From the NCBI GenBank assembly GCA_039105265.1, contig JAPFFF010000020.1, positions 1,381,001-1,445,000 on the forward strand: a DNA stretch of 64,000 nt, written 5' to 3'. This stretch comes from Tritrichomonas musculus. Lineage: Eukaryota; Parabasalia; Tritrichomonadida; Tritrichomonadidae. The notes beneath the pieces were generated by a model. That model worked only from the letters and a program-made list of their open reading frames with translations, ran no database searches and was not told the DNA's origin. The position numbers were made by a program, and so were the translations under genes. Of this stretch, positions 1 to 11,553 are shown piece by piece. The stretch's first letter is position 1; each line of letters begins with the position of its first letter.

Positions 1-880
1 AAGGAGGTACTTAAAATGGATATGATAATGAAGCAATAAGGTGCTATAAGATGAATAATGCCTCTTATAAATTAGAAACTATTGCTATTGATGAAATCTA
101 CCTTGATATTACCCTTGAAGGTTCTAAAAATGCTAATAGGTTCTCAGTTCGACCTACTAGAAAAGAAGGTAATGGAGGAAACAAGATATGGTTGTTCTTA
201 CATGGGGTACTTGATTCCTGTGAAAAACTTGAATATACATATGCAACTAAGACTACTAATGACTCAAGGGATATTAAGATATATTTAGCTGATGAGTATG
301 TTGACTCAATAGATGATGTTCATTGGGATGCAACTATTAAACCATTCGAGTATATCAATAAGCAGCAGTTTTATGAAGTTTCTCCAAATCCTAATGGAGC
401 AACAACCTTACCTCCTCTAAGATAATTACTGCTGATAATATTACTACCATGAGGAACGACCTAAATTTAGTTACCAACAATGTAGATGTTAAAGAAATGA
501 ACACTGTTATTGAAAGCTTAAAAGGTAGAGTATCAAGGACTGAACAAGTTACCCAACATCTGGAGGAGGATGTAGATAATTTATGAATAATCTCATGGAC
601 AGCATTAGCTTTTGGAGTTGCAGGTACTGCTGGGTCAATAGGTTCTATTGGAATCCTACCATAAAAGGTGAAGGATTCCTTAAAAGGTTATTCTCTCATA
701 AGTCATCCAAAGGGATGCCAGATGGATACATTTATTAATGAAAAGCATAAAGGAGGTCTCAATTATTTAATGTCCGACATGATGAAAAAAATACGAGGAA
801 GGCTTATGGTTATATCAGAAAAAATAAATTTACGAAGTTGCAAATTGATGAATGCATATAAATATTCTTATGATTATTGA
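1..880 (+). mobile_element. Broken GC-richer coding island, possible virus-like (Polinton-type) fossil
   Basis: This left-edge stretch is clearly richer in G and C than the surrounding DNA and has coding-like codon use. The largest open piece, at 51-425, gives a 124-residue acidic product that I do not recognise. Downstream come a short coiled-coil-like heptad segment, a small Gly/Ala-rich hydrophobic segment and a basic piece near 668-880. A coiled-coil followed by a hydrophobic segment is reminiscent of small genes in trichomonad Maverick/Polinton elements, but no polymerase, integrase, ATPase or capsid motif is present. Assignment to that family is therefore a weak inference. The segment is broken in a few places, is cut by the window edge, and is treated only as a fossil. 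Confidence 0.3.
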
Positions 881-1089
881 AATTTGAAAATTGGTTGAAG
901 ATTAGAAATAAATAATACTTTTCTTAAAAAATACAGATAGCCTAAACCAAGTTTGCTAAATAAGACAATTCATTTTGAAAATAAACTAGCTATGATATCA
1001 TTGTAAGCGAATTATAATTCAATCATATAAAATATTACAAGATTTTAAATGCAAAATAATCTCTTAAAATTCTTTTATATATATATATA

Positions 1090-2152
1090 GTTGGTGGACA
1101 TAATTATGTTTTTGGGACATAATCATGTTTGCTCAACTTTTTGAATGGTACACAAAAATAAAACACATTTTTCTCAATACTTTTTAAAGATAATTTGATA
1201 ATATTATATACTTTATTAATGTATTTTATGTACATCATTATTTAATTAAATGAGCTATTATATTTGTGATTCATATGAAATTTTGCCATTAATGTAAAAA
1301 AAAGTCAAAATGCTTATTTTATTCTCAATAATTGAAACTTGGGATTTAATAATATCATTAATTCATAATCAGTAATGATATAATTTTGTCAGATAATTGA
1401 TATCTAAAAACTTTCATATAAGAAAATTTTGATTAACAAAATAAAGTTAAAAATCATATCACTTTTTTGTTTTTTTCAATAAAAAATAAAAACTTTTAAA
1501 TTTTTATTTAAATCTTTGATATAATGCATATAGTATAATGATATTGAAAGAATAAAATTGGCGGTTCTACTCAAGATCTATTACCTTAATGAAAAAGAGT
1601 TACTTCTGAAATAACTTAAAAAAAAAAACTTTCAATATTAGACATTGAGAAATTATTTTCATTTTTGTCATATTTTGAAAACACTTTTTCTTTTTATATA
1701 ATTATTATTTCAATAATTTTTTTCTAAAATATAATATATACATTATATTCTAAAATAATAACTATGTTAGAGCAAATTAAAACAACCTTTTTTTTATGGT
1801 AAAAGAATGAAATGTGATATGAAATGAGTTTTTTGAGTAGTGAAATGAAAATGAAACCATTTTTTCTAATTATCTATTTTATTTTAATAAATAATAATGA
1901 TACATTTTAATTATAGATGAAAAGTAAATTATAATTTTTTTCAAATAATAAAAAAATATTCAGAAATTAAAAATTCGATATCATATTTATGATCAAATTT
2001 AGTTTGATAAAAGTGAATGAAAATCGGGGAATAGAATGTATCCAATATGATATTAATTGTTCTACAATTGTTTTTTTTAAAGTCCAATTTGAATATATAG
2101 AAATGATGTGAAAACATAATTATGTCTCCAAAACAGAATTATGTCCACCAAC
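1090..2152. mobile_element. Non-autonomous DNA transposon (MITE), family A, copy 1
   Basis: A 1063-bp element has terminal inverted repeats GTTGGTGGACATAATTATG at the left and their complement ending CCACCAAC at the right. It sits in TATA-rich DNA with TA or TATA on both sides. Each end has two tandem versions of a GACATAAT-type motif, which would fit transposase binding sites. No transposase ORF is present. A second copy lies in opposite orientation at 31146-32605 and matches along its length except for an extra 398 bp there. The TA target suggests Tc1/mariner mobilisation, but the superfamily is not proved. Confidence 0.88.
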
Positions 2153-2188
2153 TATATATATATATATATATATGATAGTGTTAATATA

Positions 2189-2806
2189 CAGTCTTTTCGG
2201 GATTATAACGGAAATATCCACTTTAATAACGGAAAAGTTCATTATGATTACGGAAAAATTCGATTTCATAACGGAAAGTGTACCCATTTTTTTGTGAAAA
2301 TCTTTATTATAAAGCATTCATTTAAAAATCATGGCTTTATTTAATAAATTATAAATAAAAAGATTTAAAATCATCATAAATATGAAATAGATACCGAAAA
2401 TGTGGAAATTAACATAAAGAAACTTTTTTTCAAAAAATATCATCAAAAATTTTTTCTCATAAAAATTGAATTTAATGGAATATATATAAACTTAATACTT
2501 AATATAAACTATTGGCATCTGAAAATTACTAAAAATATTCAATTAATCTATTTTGTAAATATTATTTATAAGTTGATGTAAGAATATATAATTAGAAAAC
2601 ATTCATAAGGCAACGTATATGTGATATATTGGAAATTTATTTAAAATAATATATATAAATCATTGTTTTTTAAGTGAGTGTTTTATAAAAAAAAATTTCA
2701 CAAAAAAATGGTTATACTTTCCGTTATGAAATCGAATTTTTCCGTAATCATAATGAACTTTTCCGTTATCATAATGAACTTTTCCGTTATAATCCCGAAA
2801 AGACTG
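2189..2806. mobile_element. MITE with CAGTCTTTTCGGG ends, TA target site
   Basis: A 618-bp element is bounded by CAGTCTTTTCGGGATTATAA and its complement ending AGACTG, with TA directly outside each end (2187-2188 and 2807-2808). The inverted arms run about 100 bp and contain repeated copies of AACGGAAA or TACGGAAA. The 5'-CAGT ends with a TA duplication are typical of Tc1/mariner-type elements. There is no coding capacity. It lies 36 bp to the right of MITE family A copy 1, so one may have landed beside the other. Confidence 0.85.
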
Positions 2807-3079
2807 TAATTTTATTAACTATAAAATCAAAGAACATTTTTTGAAATCTCATAAAATAGCTTTTTTTTCTGAAATTTTTGATGATTTTTTTGATTAATTT
2901 TGATGCAAAATGAAATTTCAAAATTCAAAACCTGCAAGCTCTGTGGTCAAGCAAAGACAAATTAGCAAGGAAAATAATATTTTGGGTATATAATTGGAAA
3001 CATAATTTGTTTTTCTTTTGAATTGCATTTAAAAAATTCAATGAGAAGATTGAAAAAATGAATCATACGATAAAATGGG

Positions 3080-5662
3080 TTTCTTCTTCATCATCATCAT
3101 CATCATCATCTTCTTCTTCTTCTTCTTCTTCATCTTCATCATCATCTTCTTCTTCATCTTCATCATCTTCATCTTCTTCATCATCTTCTTCTTCATCGTC
3201 ATCATCATCTTCTTCTTCATCTTCATCTTCATCGTCATCTTCTTCTTCATCATCGTCATCACATTCATCATCATCTTCTTCTTTTTCATCGTCATCACAT
3301 TCATCATCTTCTTCTTCATCATCGTCGTCATCTTCTTCTCCTTCATCGTCATCTTCATCATCATCTTCTTCTTTTTCATCGTCATCACATTCATCATCAT
3401 CTTCATCTTCTTCATCGTCATCTTCATCATCATCTTCTTCTCCTTCATCTTCTCCTTCATCATCATCATCTTCTTCTTCATCTTCTTCTTCATCGTCATC
3501 TTCATCATCATCTTCTTCTTCATCATCGTCATCACATTCATCATCATCTTCTTCTTTTTCATCGTCATCACATTCATCATCATCATCATCTTTTTCATCG
3601 TCATCACATTCATCATCATCTTCTTCTTCTTCATCGTCATCACATTCATCATCATCTTCTTCTTTTTCATCGTCATCACATTCATCATCATCATCATCTT
3701 TTTCATCTTCATCACATTCATCATCATCTTCTTCTTCTTCTTCATCATCTTCATCTTCTTCATCGTCATCTTCATCATCATCTTCTTCTCCTTCATCTTC
3801 TCCTTCATCATCATCATCTTCTTCTTCATCTTCTTCTTCATCGTCATCTTCATCATCATCTTCTTCTTCATCATCGTCATCACATTCATCATCATCTTCT
3901 TCTTTTTCATCGTCATCACATTCATCATCTTCTTCTTCTTCTTCATCGTCATCACATTCATCATCATCTTCTTCTTTTTCATCGTCATCACATTCATCAT
4001 CATCATCATCTTTTTCATCGTCATCTTCTTCTTCTTCATCGTCATCACATTCATCATCATCTTCTTCTTTTTCATCGTCATCACATTCATCATCTTCTTC
4101 TTCTTCTTCTTCATCATCTTCATCTTCTTCATCTTCATCTTCTTCATCATCTTCTTCTTCATCGTCATCTTCTTCATCATCTTCTACTTTTTCATCGTCA
4201 TCACATTCGTCATCTTCTTCTTTTTCATCCTCATCTTCTTCATCACATTCATCATTGTCTTCATCATCAACATCATCTTCTTCATTATCATCATCTTCTT
4301 CTTCATCATCTTCTTCTTTTTCATCGTCATCTTCTTCATCATCTTCTTCTTTTTCATCGTCATCTTCTTCATCATCTTCTTCTTCTTCTCCTTCATCGTT
4401 ATCTTCTCCTTCATCATCTTCTTCATCGTTATCTTCTCCTTCATCATCTTCTTCATCATCATCTTCTCCTTCATCTTCTCCTTCATCTTCTCCTTCATCA
4501 TCATCTTCTTCATTGTCATCTTCTTCTTCATCGTCATCTTCTTCTTCTTCATCGTCATCACATTCATCATCATCTTCTTCTTTTTCATCGTCATCACATT
4601 CATCATCTTCTTCATTGTCATCTTCTTCTTCATCGTCATCTTCTTCTTCATTGTCATCTTCTTCTTCATTGTCATCTTCTCCTTCATCATCATCTTCTTC
4701 ATCGTCATCTTCTCCTTCATCATCTTCTTCTTCATTGTCATCTTCTTCTTCATTGTCATCTTCTTCTTCATTGTCATCTTCTTCTTCATCGTCATCTTCT
4801 CCTTCATCATCATCTTCTTCATCGTCATCTTCTTCTTCATTGTCATCTTCTTCTTCATTGTCATCTTCTTCTTCATTGTCATCTTCTTCATTGTCATCTT
4901 CTTCTTCATTGTCATCTTCTTCTTCATTGTCATCTTCTTCTTCATCGTCATCTTCTTCTTCATTGTCATCTTCTTCTTCATTGTCATCTTCTTCTTCATC
5001 GTCATCTTCTCCTTCATCATCATCTTCTTCATTGTCATCTTCTTCTTCATCGTCATCTTCTCCTTCATCATCATCTTCTTCATTGTCATCTTCTTCTTCA
5101 TCGTCATCACATTCATCATCTTCTTCATTGTCATCTTCTTCTTCATTATCATCTTCTCCTTCATCATCATCTTCTTCATCGTCATCTTCTCCTTCATCAT
5201 CATCTTCTTCATTGTCATCTTCTTCTTCATTGTCATCTTCTTCTTCATTGTCATCTTCTCCTTCATCATCATCTTCTTCATCGTCATCTTCTCCTTCATC
5301 ATCATCTTCTTCATTGTCATCTTCTTCTTCATCGTCATCTTCTTCTTCATCGTCATCTTCTTCATCATCTTCTTCATCTTCTCCTTCATCGTCATCTTCA
5401 TCATCATCATCTCATTCGTCATCTTCTTCTTTTTCATCATCATCTTCCTCTTCTTTATCATCATCTTCCTCTTCTTTATCATCATCTTCTTCTTCTTCTT
5501 CTTCTTCTTTGCCTTCATCATCTACTTCTTCATCATCATATCATCCTTCACTATCATAATCATCTTCTCCTCCTCCTTCATAATCTTTTCAATCGTCATC
5601 TTCTTCATCATCGTCATTTTCTTCATCTTCTTCATCATCTTCTTCTTCATCTTCTTCTTTTG
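3080..5662. repeat. 2.6-kb imperfect trinucleotide satellite (TTC/ATC/GTC)
   Basis: About 2.58 kb consists almost entirely of TTC, ATC, GTC, TCC and ACA triplets. All three forward frames lack stops (poly-Ser, poly-Phe/Ile and similar), so forward ORFs here carry no evidence of coding. On the minus strand one frame reads almost pure Asp/Glu with some Asn, Gly, Lys and Cys. It is open from 5411 to a stop at 3065-3063 (about 780 codons) but has no ATG inside it and is closed upstream by a stop at 5414-5412. Higher-order structure includes a roughly 36-bp unit containing TCATCACATTCATC and a 185-bp block at about 3395-3580 repeated 348 bp downstream. Best called satellite DNA, possibly expanded from an acidic coding tract. 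Confidence 0.9.
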
Positions 5663-5663
5663 A

Positions 5664-6582
5664 TATGAATGATCATGTAATGTAAGTGAATCTTGAAAAA
5701 AATGCTTCTATTATTTTTTTGTTGGTGAATTTATTTAAAAAATTGAATGATATTTTGACCATATAGGTCAAATTTTTGAAAATAGAATAAGTTTTTTCAA
5801 ACAAAAAAAGAATAACAAATTTGCTTTTTCTCTAATTATAAAAAATCTCTTATAAAATAATATAATCATATTTCTAAAAATTATTCCTTAATTTTCACTA
5901 CATAAAAAAATCACCTCAATCCTTAATTACATCAATTATGATTTTTTTTTGATATTCTTGCTCCAATTTAACTATTAATAATATTTACACTGAAAATTAA
6001 AGAATATGTCTTATTTTTATTTCAATAAAACTGTTTTCTTTCTTTTTCCGTTTATAATTATTATTTTTCTCAATTTTTATATTTTCAAAAGGAGTTCAAT
6101 TTTAGCCATTCAAATTTTTTATCTTCTCAATAATTTCTGAACATTTTATATTCTTTTTAAAAGTATAAATATTACACGTTTGATAAACAAATATTAAATA
6201 TATAATATATTTATGAATTCTACATATCATAAATAATATATATTATCAATTATGGAAACTTCTGAGAAAGTCGTCATTATTTGTAAATACTTGTTATTAA
6301 GTCTTGACATAGGATAAAATATAATTATCACCTGATATATAAAATGATTTTAATCTTGAATCAACTTTTCCCTACTTTTTTGACATGAAAAAAAATATTA
6401 GTCACCAAAAAAAATTCCAATGACTTTTTAAATAGTTTATTTGCACTTACGGCTTTTTCAATAGTTTACTTTTTGGTTGTTTTTTGGTTAAATTATTTTT
6501 TTTTTGGTAAAAACGAGTTTTTGGTAGTTTTTTGAATTCTTATTTGGCCTTTGGGCACTTTTTGGTTACTTTAACCTGTCCC
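5664..6582. other. AT-rich intergenic DNA with TTTTTTGG-rich patch
   Basis: No ORF or RNA gene is seen. The stretch 6440-6570 holds about eight copies of a TTTTTGGT-like motif on the plus strand just before the ATA microsatellite. The rest is unremarkable AT-rich sequence. Confidence 0.5.
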
Positions 6583-6799
<217 letters not shown>

Positions 6800-6888
6800 T
6801 CCAGTTTTAACAATTGGATGTTGTGAAAGTGCAATCACTGCATTAAAATTCGTCTATATCATCATGGTAGCAAATATCTTTAAAGAAT

Positions 6889-7023
6889 TCAAAAAATGGT
6901 CAATTTGTTAAACAAGGGGAAGATTTTTCTTTTTAAATGTTTGATAGAGATTAATCAGTATTACTGCATAAAAGAAGGTTATTATGACATCATGATTACA
7001 AAATGAATACTTCTTTTGCATGG
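6889..7023. repeat. Direct repeat copy 1 (matches 9381-9511)
   Basis: About 130 bp matches 9381-9511 in the same orientation, at roughly 80-85 percent by eye. The shared end includes TTACAAAATGAATACTTCTT, which in the second copy is the C-terminal coding end of the PAS-like relic. This is therefore a displaced duplicate of that gene's 3' end. The two copies bracket the broken ankyrin gene. Confidence 0.8.
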
Positions 7024-7363
7024 CACTAAGAAATGTATCAAGTTAGTTAGACATCTTAATTGAGCTGAATACAATGCAGGTGAATTTGTGTCGTTTTGCT
7101 AATGTAAGTTTTTTGAGCGTGATAGGAAATTAAATAATAATAATATATTTAATTCTGGGAAAGTTTTTAAAAATAATAGTCAATTCAGAAGGGAAACGGT
7201 ATGTGTCTAGCTTTTATATGGTTTAATAGACCAGAAATCTCCAAAATGTTGCCAAAGCCTAGATTTGATCTCAACTAAATTTTTAAAAACGGTCGCCACT
7301 GAAATTTGAATTAAAAGAAAAACATTCAAAGAGATCTTCTAGAATATCTTGAAGAAGAAAAGA

Positions 7364-9286
7364 ATGTCGAAGAGAATTTTGAAAACTTTCTTCAAGTTTC
7401 CAAAAATCAACAAATTCACGAAAGATCATCATGAAATCAAAGAAAGATTATATTTAATAAATAATATTTCTAATAATCATCAACGAATTAATAACTTTTA
7501 TAATAAAGTTGAAAGAATTATTGAATTTGTGAAGATTGATATTACTAAAATAATGAATAATTCAGAAATCTTGGAACTTTTTAAAAACAACAAACGACAT
7601 CTTCTATTCTTTATTGAAGAACGAATGATAACTCTTGTTGAATACATTGTATCACGAATAACGAGTGATGAATTTCTTGAAAATAAATATTGTGAGTATT
7701 TTTCACCAGAAATCAAAGAATTCATCACGAAAGAATTCATTGATAAGTATTCTTGTCAAAATTCAATTTTGAGAGAAGAACATTTAATAAAAGAAATGAC
7801 AAAAGAAGAAGAATATTTGAATGAACGACGGCGAGAAAGTGAAAATTATAGAACATAGGAAACTCTCGAGATATGTCGATATGCTTCGAAATTAATAATA
7901 TATACTCACCATAGATAGTTATTGATGATTTCAGATTTTAAGCGAAATCGCGGCGGAGAGTCTTTCAAAAAGTTGTGATTTTCATAACGAGTCTCCAGAC
8001 GTAAATGTAAAAATGTTTCAAAATTTATGGTATTATAAGAATATATATTGCAAGCATCTTAATATATATCAATTGTTATATTTTTATTAGCTTCGCTTTG
8101 CATCGAGTTATTAATAAAATATATTTCAAAAATTTGATTTCTGTATTTTTGCATTAAATGTCAGAAAAAAAAATAGTTGTACCTACATAATCAGTATAAC
8201 AATAATTGCATTACTGTATTGTATATGATTATAAAATTATAGGATTGTATGTTTATTGTATATAGAGTAATAACCAAAAAGTCCTATCTGTGAAGAATGA
8301 GATTTTTTATATTAAGATAAAAATACAAAAAAACTCGTTACTAACAATATCGGCCTAAATTCAATATATTTACCCAAAAATTGGTTATTTGTCTTATTAT
8401 GATGTTAAAAACACGATTAAGCAAAAAAATTGCGCATTATAAGTATATATCCCGAGATAAAGCGATTTACACTATTTTTAGCCGATTTTACGATTTTTTT
8501 TGGAAAAAACGATTCCAGGACAGAGCCAACGAATGACCGGTATATTACATTTATCTTAAATAGTAGTATACATTGCATTATATATTATATTAAATTTTTA
8601 GAAAAATTGTCCGCCAAATTTTCGAGAAAAATCAATTACAAAATTATACTACATTTGAATAGAAATTCCTCTCAATTTTGGCAACTTTCTTTGATCATAT
8701 CTCAGTATATACGCAAAATTAGGGAAATGTTTTCTATTAAAATATTCTTATAATATGATATACTTTATTATATATTAATTTCAAAAGATTATGAGAGTTT
8801 CCTATGTTCTAAATTATTGTTATTTAAGTGAAATTATTCGAAAACAAGAAACGAAAAAATTCATTGTTCACGTCAACAGAACAAATTTGTCACTTGAAAG
8901 TTACATTGAAGCATCAATTTTTGAAACGAATGAACTCCTGACGAAAAATAATAAAGAAATCAAAATTATTAATTATGCAGCATTTTTTTGATCAAATGAG
9001 ATTATCCGTTACATTCACAAGAATGGATTTGAAATGACATCAAATATTTGGTATTATGCGATTCATAGTAGAGATGCAGAACTGATCAAATATCTTGAAG
9101 ACAATGAAATCTCACCACCAAATTGTACATATGAAAGCATTCTTCGCGAATCGATCAAAAGTCATCATAACGATGTTTCAAGATATATCATCAATTCTCT
9201 AATTGATGAAGAAGAAATGAAAAATGACATTGAAAATAAATTCGAAGAAAATCTCTATCGATATAGTTTTGAATATCGCAATTATT

Positions 9287-9317
<31 letters not shown>
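7364..9317 (+). pseudogene. DUF3447/ankyrin-type gene broken by a MITE
   Basis: The left part starts at ATG 7364 and encodes a region matching the intact DUF3447-type protein at 33198-34364 (for example LELFKNNKRHLLFFIEE against the paralogue's IFNIFKKNKRILLYFVE). Coding is cut at 7849 by a 961-bp MITE and resumes at 8811. Removing the element plus one copy of the 7-bp AAATTAT duplication restores the frame exactly (ESENY then CYLSEIIR), aligning with the paralogue's GENDSYICQLIR. A further in-frame TGA lies at 8989-8991, where the paralogue has Gly (AAFFGA). Homology then runs through WYYAIHSRDAELI and HHNDVSRYI before ending in a 29-T tract at about 9289-9317. Upstream in-frame codons lack an ATG before 7364. 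It is a dead host gene; ankyrin proteins of this family are protein-interaction scaffolds. Confidence 0.85.
7850..8810. mobile_element. MITE with AGAACATAGG ends and 7-bp target duplication
   Basis: A 961-bp non-coding element has inverted ends AGAACATAGGAAACTCTC and GAGAGTTTCCTATGTTCT. The 7 bases AAATTAT occur immediately outside both ends (7843-7849 and 8811-8817). Because it sits inside a recognisable coding region, its excision footprint can be checked: deleting the element and one duplication copy returns a perfect reading frame. A 7-bp duplication is not diagnostic; hAT and P-type elements usually give 8 bp. Superfamily is left open. Confidence 0.88.
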
Positions 9318-9380
9318 CAGAAAACATAAAATACAAATACATTTTTTATTATTTCTTCTGTAACTTCTTATTTGTGAAAC

Positions 9381-9511
9381 TCAAAAAATAGTCAATTTGT
9401 TTAACAAGGAGAATATTTTTCTTTTAACTATTTGACAGAAATCAATCAGTATTACAGCATAAAAGAATGTTATTATGACATCATGATTACAAAATGAATA
9501 CTTCTTTTGCA
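9381..9511. repeat. Direct repeat copy 2 (3' end of PAS-like relic)
   Basis: Matches 6889-7023 in the same orientation. It contains the last codons (HAKEVFIL, read on the minus strand) and 3' flank of the PAS-like relic, so this is the source-side copy. Confidence 0.8.
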
Positions 9512-10052
9512 TGATTTATATATTGTTTTGTTTGATCATTTAAAATAAGAACATAAATATCGTCTGGTGCAGGTAAATAAGTTAAAACTTCAGACAAAAA
9601 TAATGTCAACAATTGTGATCTTGTAAGGTTCTTTGAAAAGGTCGATTTTTTGTGTAGATATTTGGTCATTATCATCATTTTTATTCAGGTCAATGCTATC
9701 ATTATCTTTTCTTTAATAACAATGATTCAAGAGCTAATAGATTTTGGTTATCATTATAGTTATCAATGATGCTGCTGAAATTATTTTCCTTTGATTTTTG
9801 AATCTCTTTAAATCCATTGTTTCTTTTGCGTTTTTCTTTTATCAAATAGAAATCACTTGAATTAATGATTGATAATAAATTAGATTGATAAAGTTGTTCT
9901 CTAGATAGTCCAAAAAGTTTAGAAGTAGAATAATTGATAAATTGGATCTGCCAATTTTTATTGAAAGTTATAAATTGGCTAGGATTATAAGTAATATGCA
10001 CTTTTAAAGGTGTCGTATTTTTAAATGTTTTTGACTCAAATTGACCTATCAT
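9487..10052 (-). pseudogene. PAS-like sensor domain fragment
   Basis: Two minus-strand reading frames lie head to tail. The first (10052-9702, 116 residues) contains FITFNKNWQIQFINYSTSKL followed by FGLSREQLYQSNLLSII. That is the shape of a PAS domain: N-terminal strands, then the helix after the N.A-like position. The second frame (about 9678-9487) ends ...LPAPDDIYVLILNDQ and HAKEVFIL. The two frames are not contiguous, and the whole is far shorter than the large PAS-containing cyclases or kinases of trichomonads. This is most likely a truncated, frameshifted remnant. PAS identity is from motif shape only. Confidence 0.5.
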
Positions 10053-10203
10053 TTAACTGAACGATAGAAAACTTTAATTTTATTAACAGTTTCCGTTTTC
10101 TTTCAAATTTTTCAATTCATTATTTTTTATTTTTTTATTTTTTGGAAAGACAAAATGATAAAAATAAAGAAAAAAGACATTTTATTATATAATATTCAAA
10201 ATA

Positions 10204-10746
10204 TCATAGAAATGTTGATACATCTATAAGGGATTCTGATAATAATTCATAATTATCAGGATCAATGAATAAATGTTCCATATCATCACAAATTAAAACT
10301 GGATTTCCGTTAAAAACAGGTTTGTCTGTATTAATATTTTCTGTTTCTTGGCATTTTTTACGTAAATGTGTATACCATCTGTTTTTTAAATTATTATCAC
10401 TTCTACCGTCAAAATACTGTGATATTTGAACCCATTTAGGACCTAATTCATTATATTTACTAATTAACAGAGTATCTTCTTCTTTAGTCCATTTTTTCAA
10501 ATTTATTTTGGGCGATAAATAATTACGAAATCTATCTCTGCATTGCCTAGCATTACGTAGTGGCATCATGCTAGCAATTAATTCCCAATTACTTGTTCCA
10601 TATTGTTCAACTAAATATGAAAGTCTTTTATCTTCTTCTTTGGCAAAGTTTCGTCTTCTTGAAACACCGTTAATGTATGAGTTGATGATAATAGAACGAG
10701 GAATTTCTGGAATTTGATTGTAATTTTGTTGAGAATTCAAATTCAT
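10204..10746 (-). CDS. R2R3-type Myb DNA-binding protein
   Basis: A complete 180-residue ORF starts at ATG 10746. Two adjacent Myb/SANT repeats are visible. The first is at about 31-78 (FAKEEDKRLSYLVEQYGTSN, then RNARQCRDRFRNYL) and the second at about 85-131 (KWTKEEDTLLISKYNELGPK, then GRSDNNLKNRWYTHLRKK). In the first repeat the first and last Trp are replaced by Phe, as is common in trichomonad Mybs. The recognition helices RNARQCRDRFRNYL and SDNNLKNRWYTHL are typical of sequence-specific binders. A short acidic tail follows (DDMEHLFIDPDN). Size and layout match the small Myb regulators of Trichomonas that bind promoter elements. Nuclear location and transcriptional role are inferred from the family. 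Confidence 0.93.
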   Translation of the reverse strand: MNLNSQQNYNQIPEIPRSIIINSYINGVSRRRNFAKEEDKRLSYLVEQYGTSNWELIASMMPLRNARQCRDRFRNYLSPKINLKKWTKEEDTLLISKYNELGPKWVQISQYFDGRSDNNLKNRWYTHLRKKCQETENINTDKPVFNGNPVLICDDMEHLFIDPDNYELLSESLIDVSTFL

Positions 10747-10763
10747 TTGGGTTCAAAAATATA

Positions 10764-10770
10764 TAAATGA
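10764..10770 (-). promoter_or_regulatory. Candidate initiator (TCATTTA) of the Myb gene
   Basis: On the minus strand TCATTTA lies 18-24 bases before the Myb start codon and matches the trichomonad initiator form TCA(+1)YWW. Such short motifs are frequent by chance in AT-rich DNA, so support is positional only. Confidence 0.35.
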
Positions 10771-11553
10771 AGTGAAAAAATTGAATAGAAATGTTTATTT
10801 TTATATAATTCAATTTTTGGCAAATGTGACATTAAAAATCATCCCAGATGCCACACAAAAAGTTATCAAAGTATTGAAAATTCTTAGTTTTCTGAAAAAA
10901 ACGTTAGGAAATATTTGAATATTCAGATCAATTGAAATTTTCAAAAGAAAAAAATATATTTTGTTCTTACTCATCAAAGAATCAATTTAATATATTTTTT
11001 TGAAGCAAAATAATATTTATATCTTTTATACATTCATAAAAAACAGATTATCAAGAAAATCAATCGAAAATACAGAATTAATTTTTTATTTTAAAATATA
11101 CACCTGAAACCAATTTTGATTTAACAGAAAGTGGCTTTACAATGAAGTATTTCCTAAATAAAATTTGTTAAAACTGAAATTCTTTGAAAGAGTATAAAAG
11201 AAAAAAATTATTAAAATATTGTTTTTTAAAAATTGTTTTTGAATCTGTACAATACACATTTCGTATTACTTTTGACAAATTGAACAAATATAGTTATTAA
11301 AAAGCTTTCGAAATGATTAAGTCAAATTCAAGCAAAAAGAAGGGAAATATCATTTGATAAGTCAATAATGATTTAATAGACTTAAATTGAATAGAAATAA
11401 TAAGAAATATTCTGTTTGAACATTTAAATTATATCAGTATTAATTTAATTCTCTCCAAATCAAAAAAAAAAAAAAAAAAAAAAAAATATTAATTTGTCGA
11501 TTAATTTAGTATTGAACAATATTATAACTAATAATTAACTAATTATCAAAACC
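10771..11553. other. AT-rich intergenic DNA
   Basis: No ORF of note. A run of about 26 A residues begins at 11461. I see nothing else. Confidence 0.5.

Noticed and set aside
2120-2344. Short ORFs on both strands across 2120-2344
   Set aside because: They fall on the inverted arms of two adjacent MITEs.
3038-5521. Met/Lys-rich minus-strand ORFs across the satellite
   Set aside because: Same repeat in another frame; no natural protein looks like this, and the Asp/Glu frame is the only plausible one.
3058-5663. Long poly-Ser and poly-Phe/Ile plus-strand ORFs
   Set aside because: TTC/ATC/TCN repeats have no stops in any forward frame, so the ORFs are composition artefacts.
8430-8753. 107-residue plus-strand ORF
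   Set aside because: Lies inside the MITE at 7850-8810, starts with a non-ATG codon, and shows no protein-like conservation.
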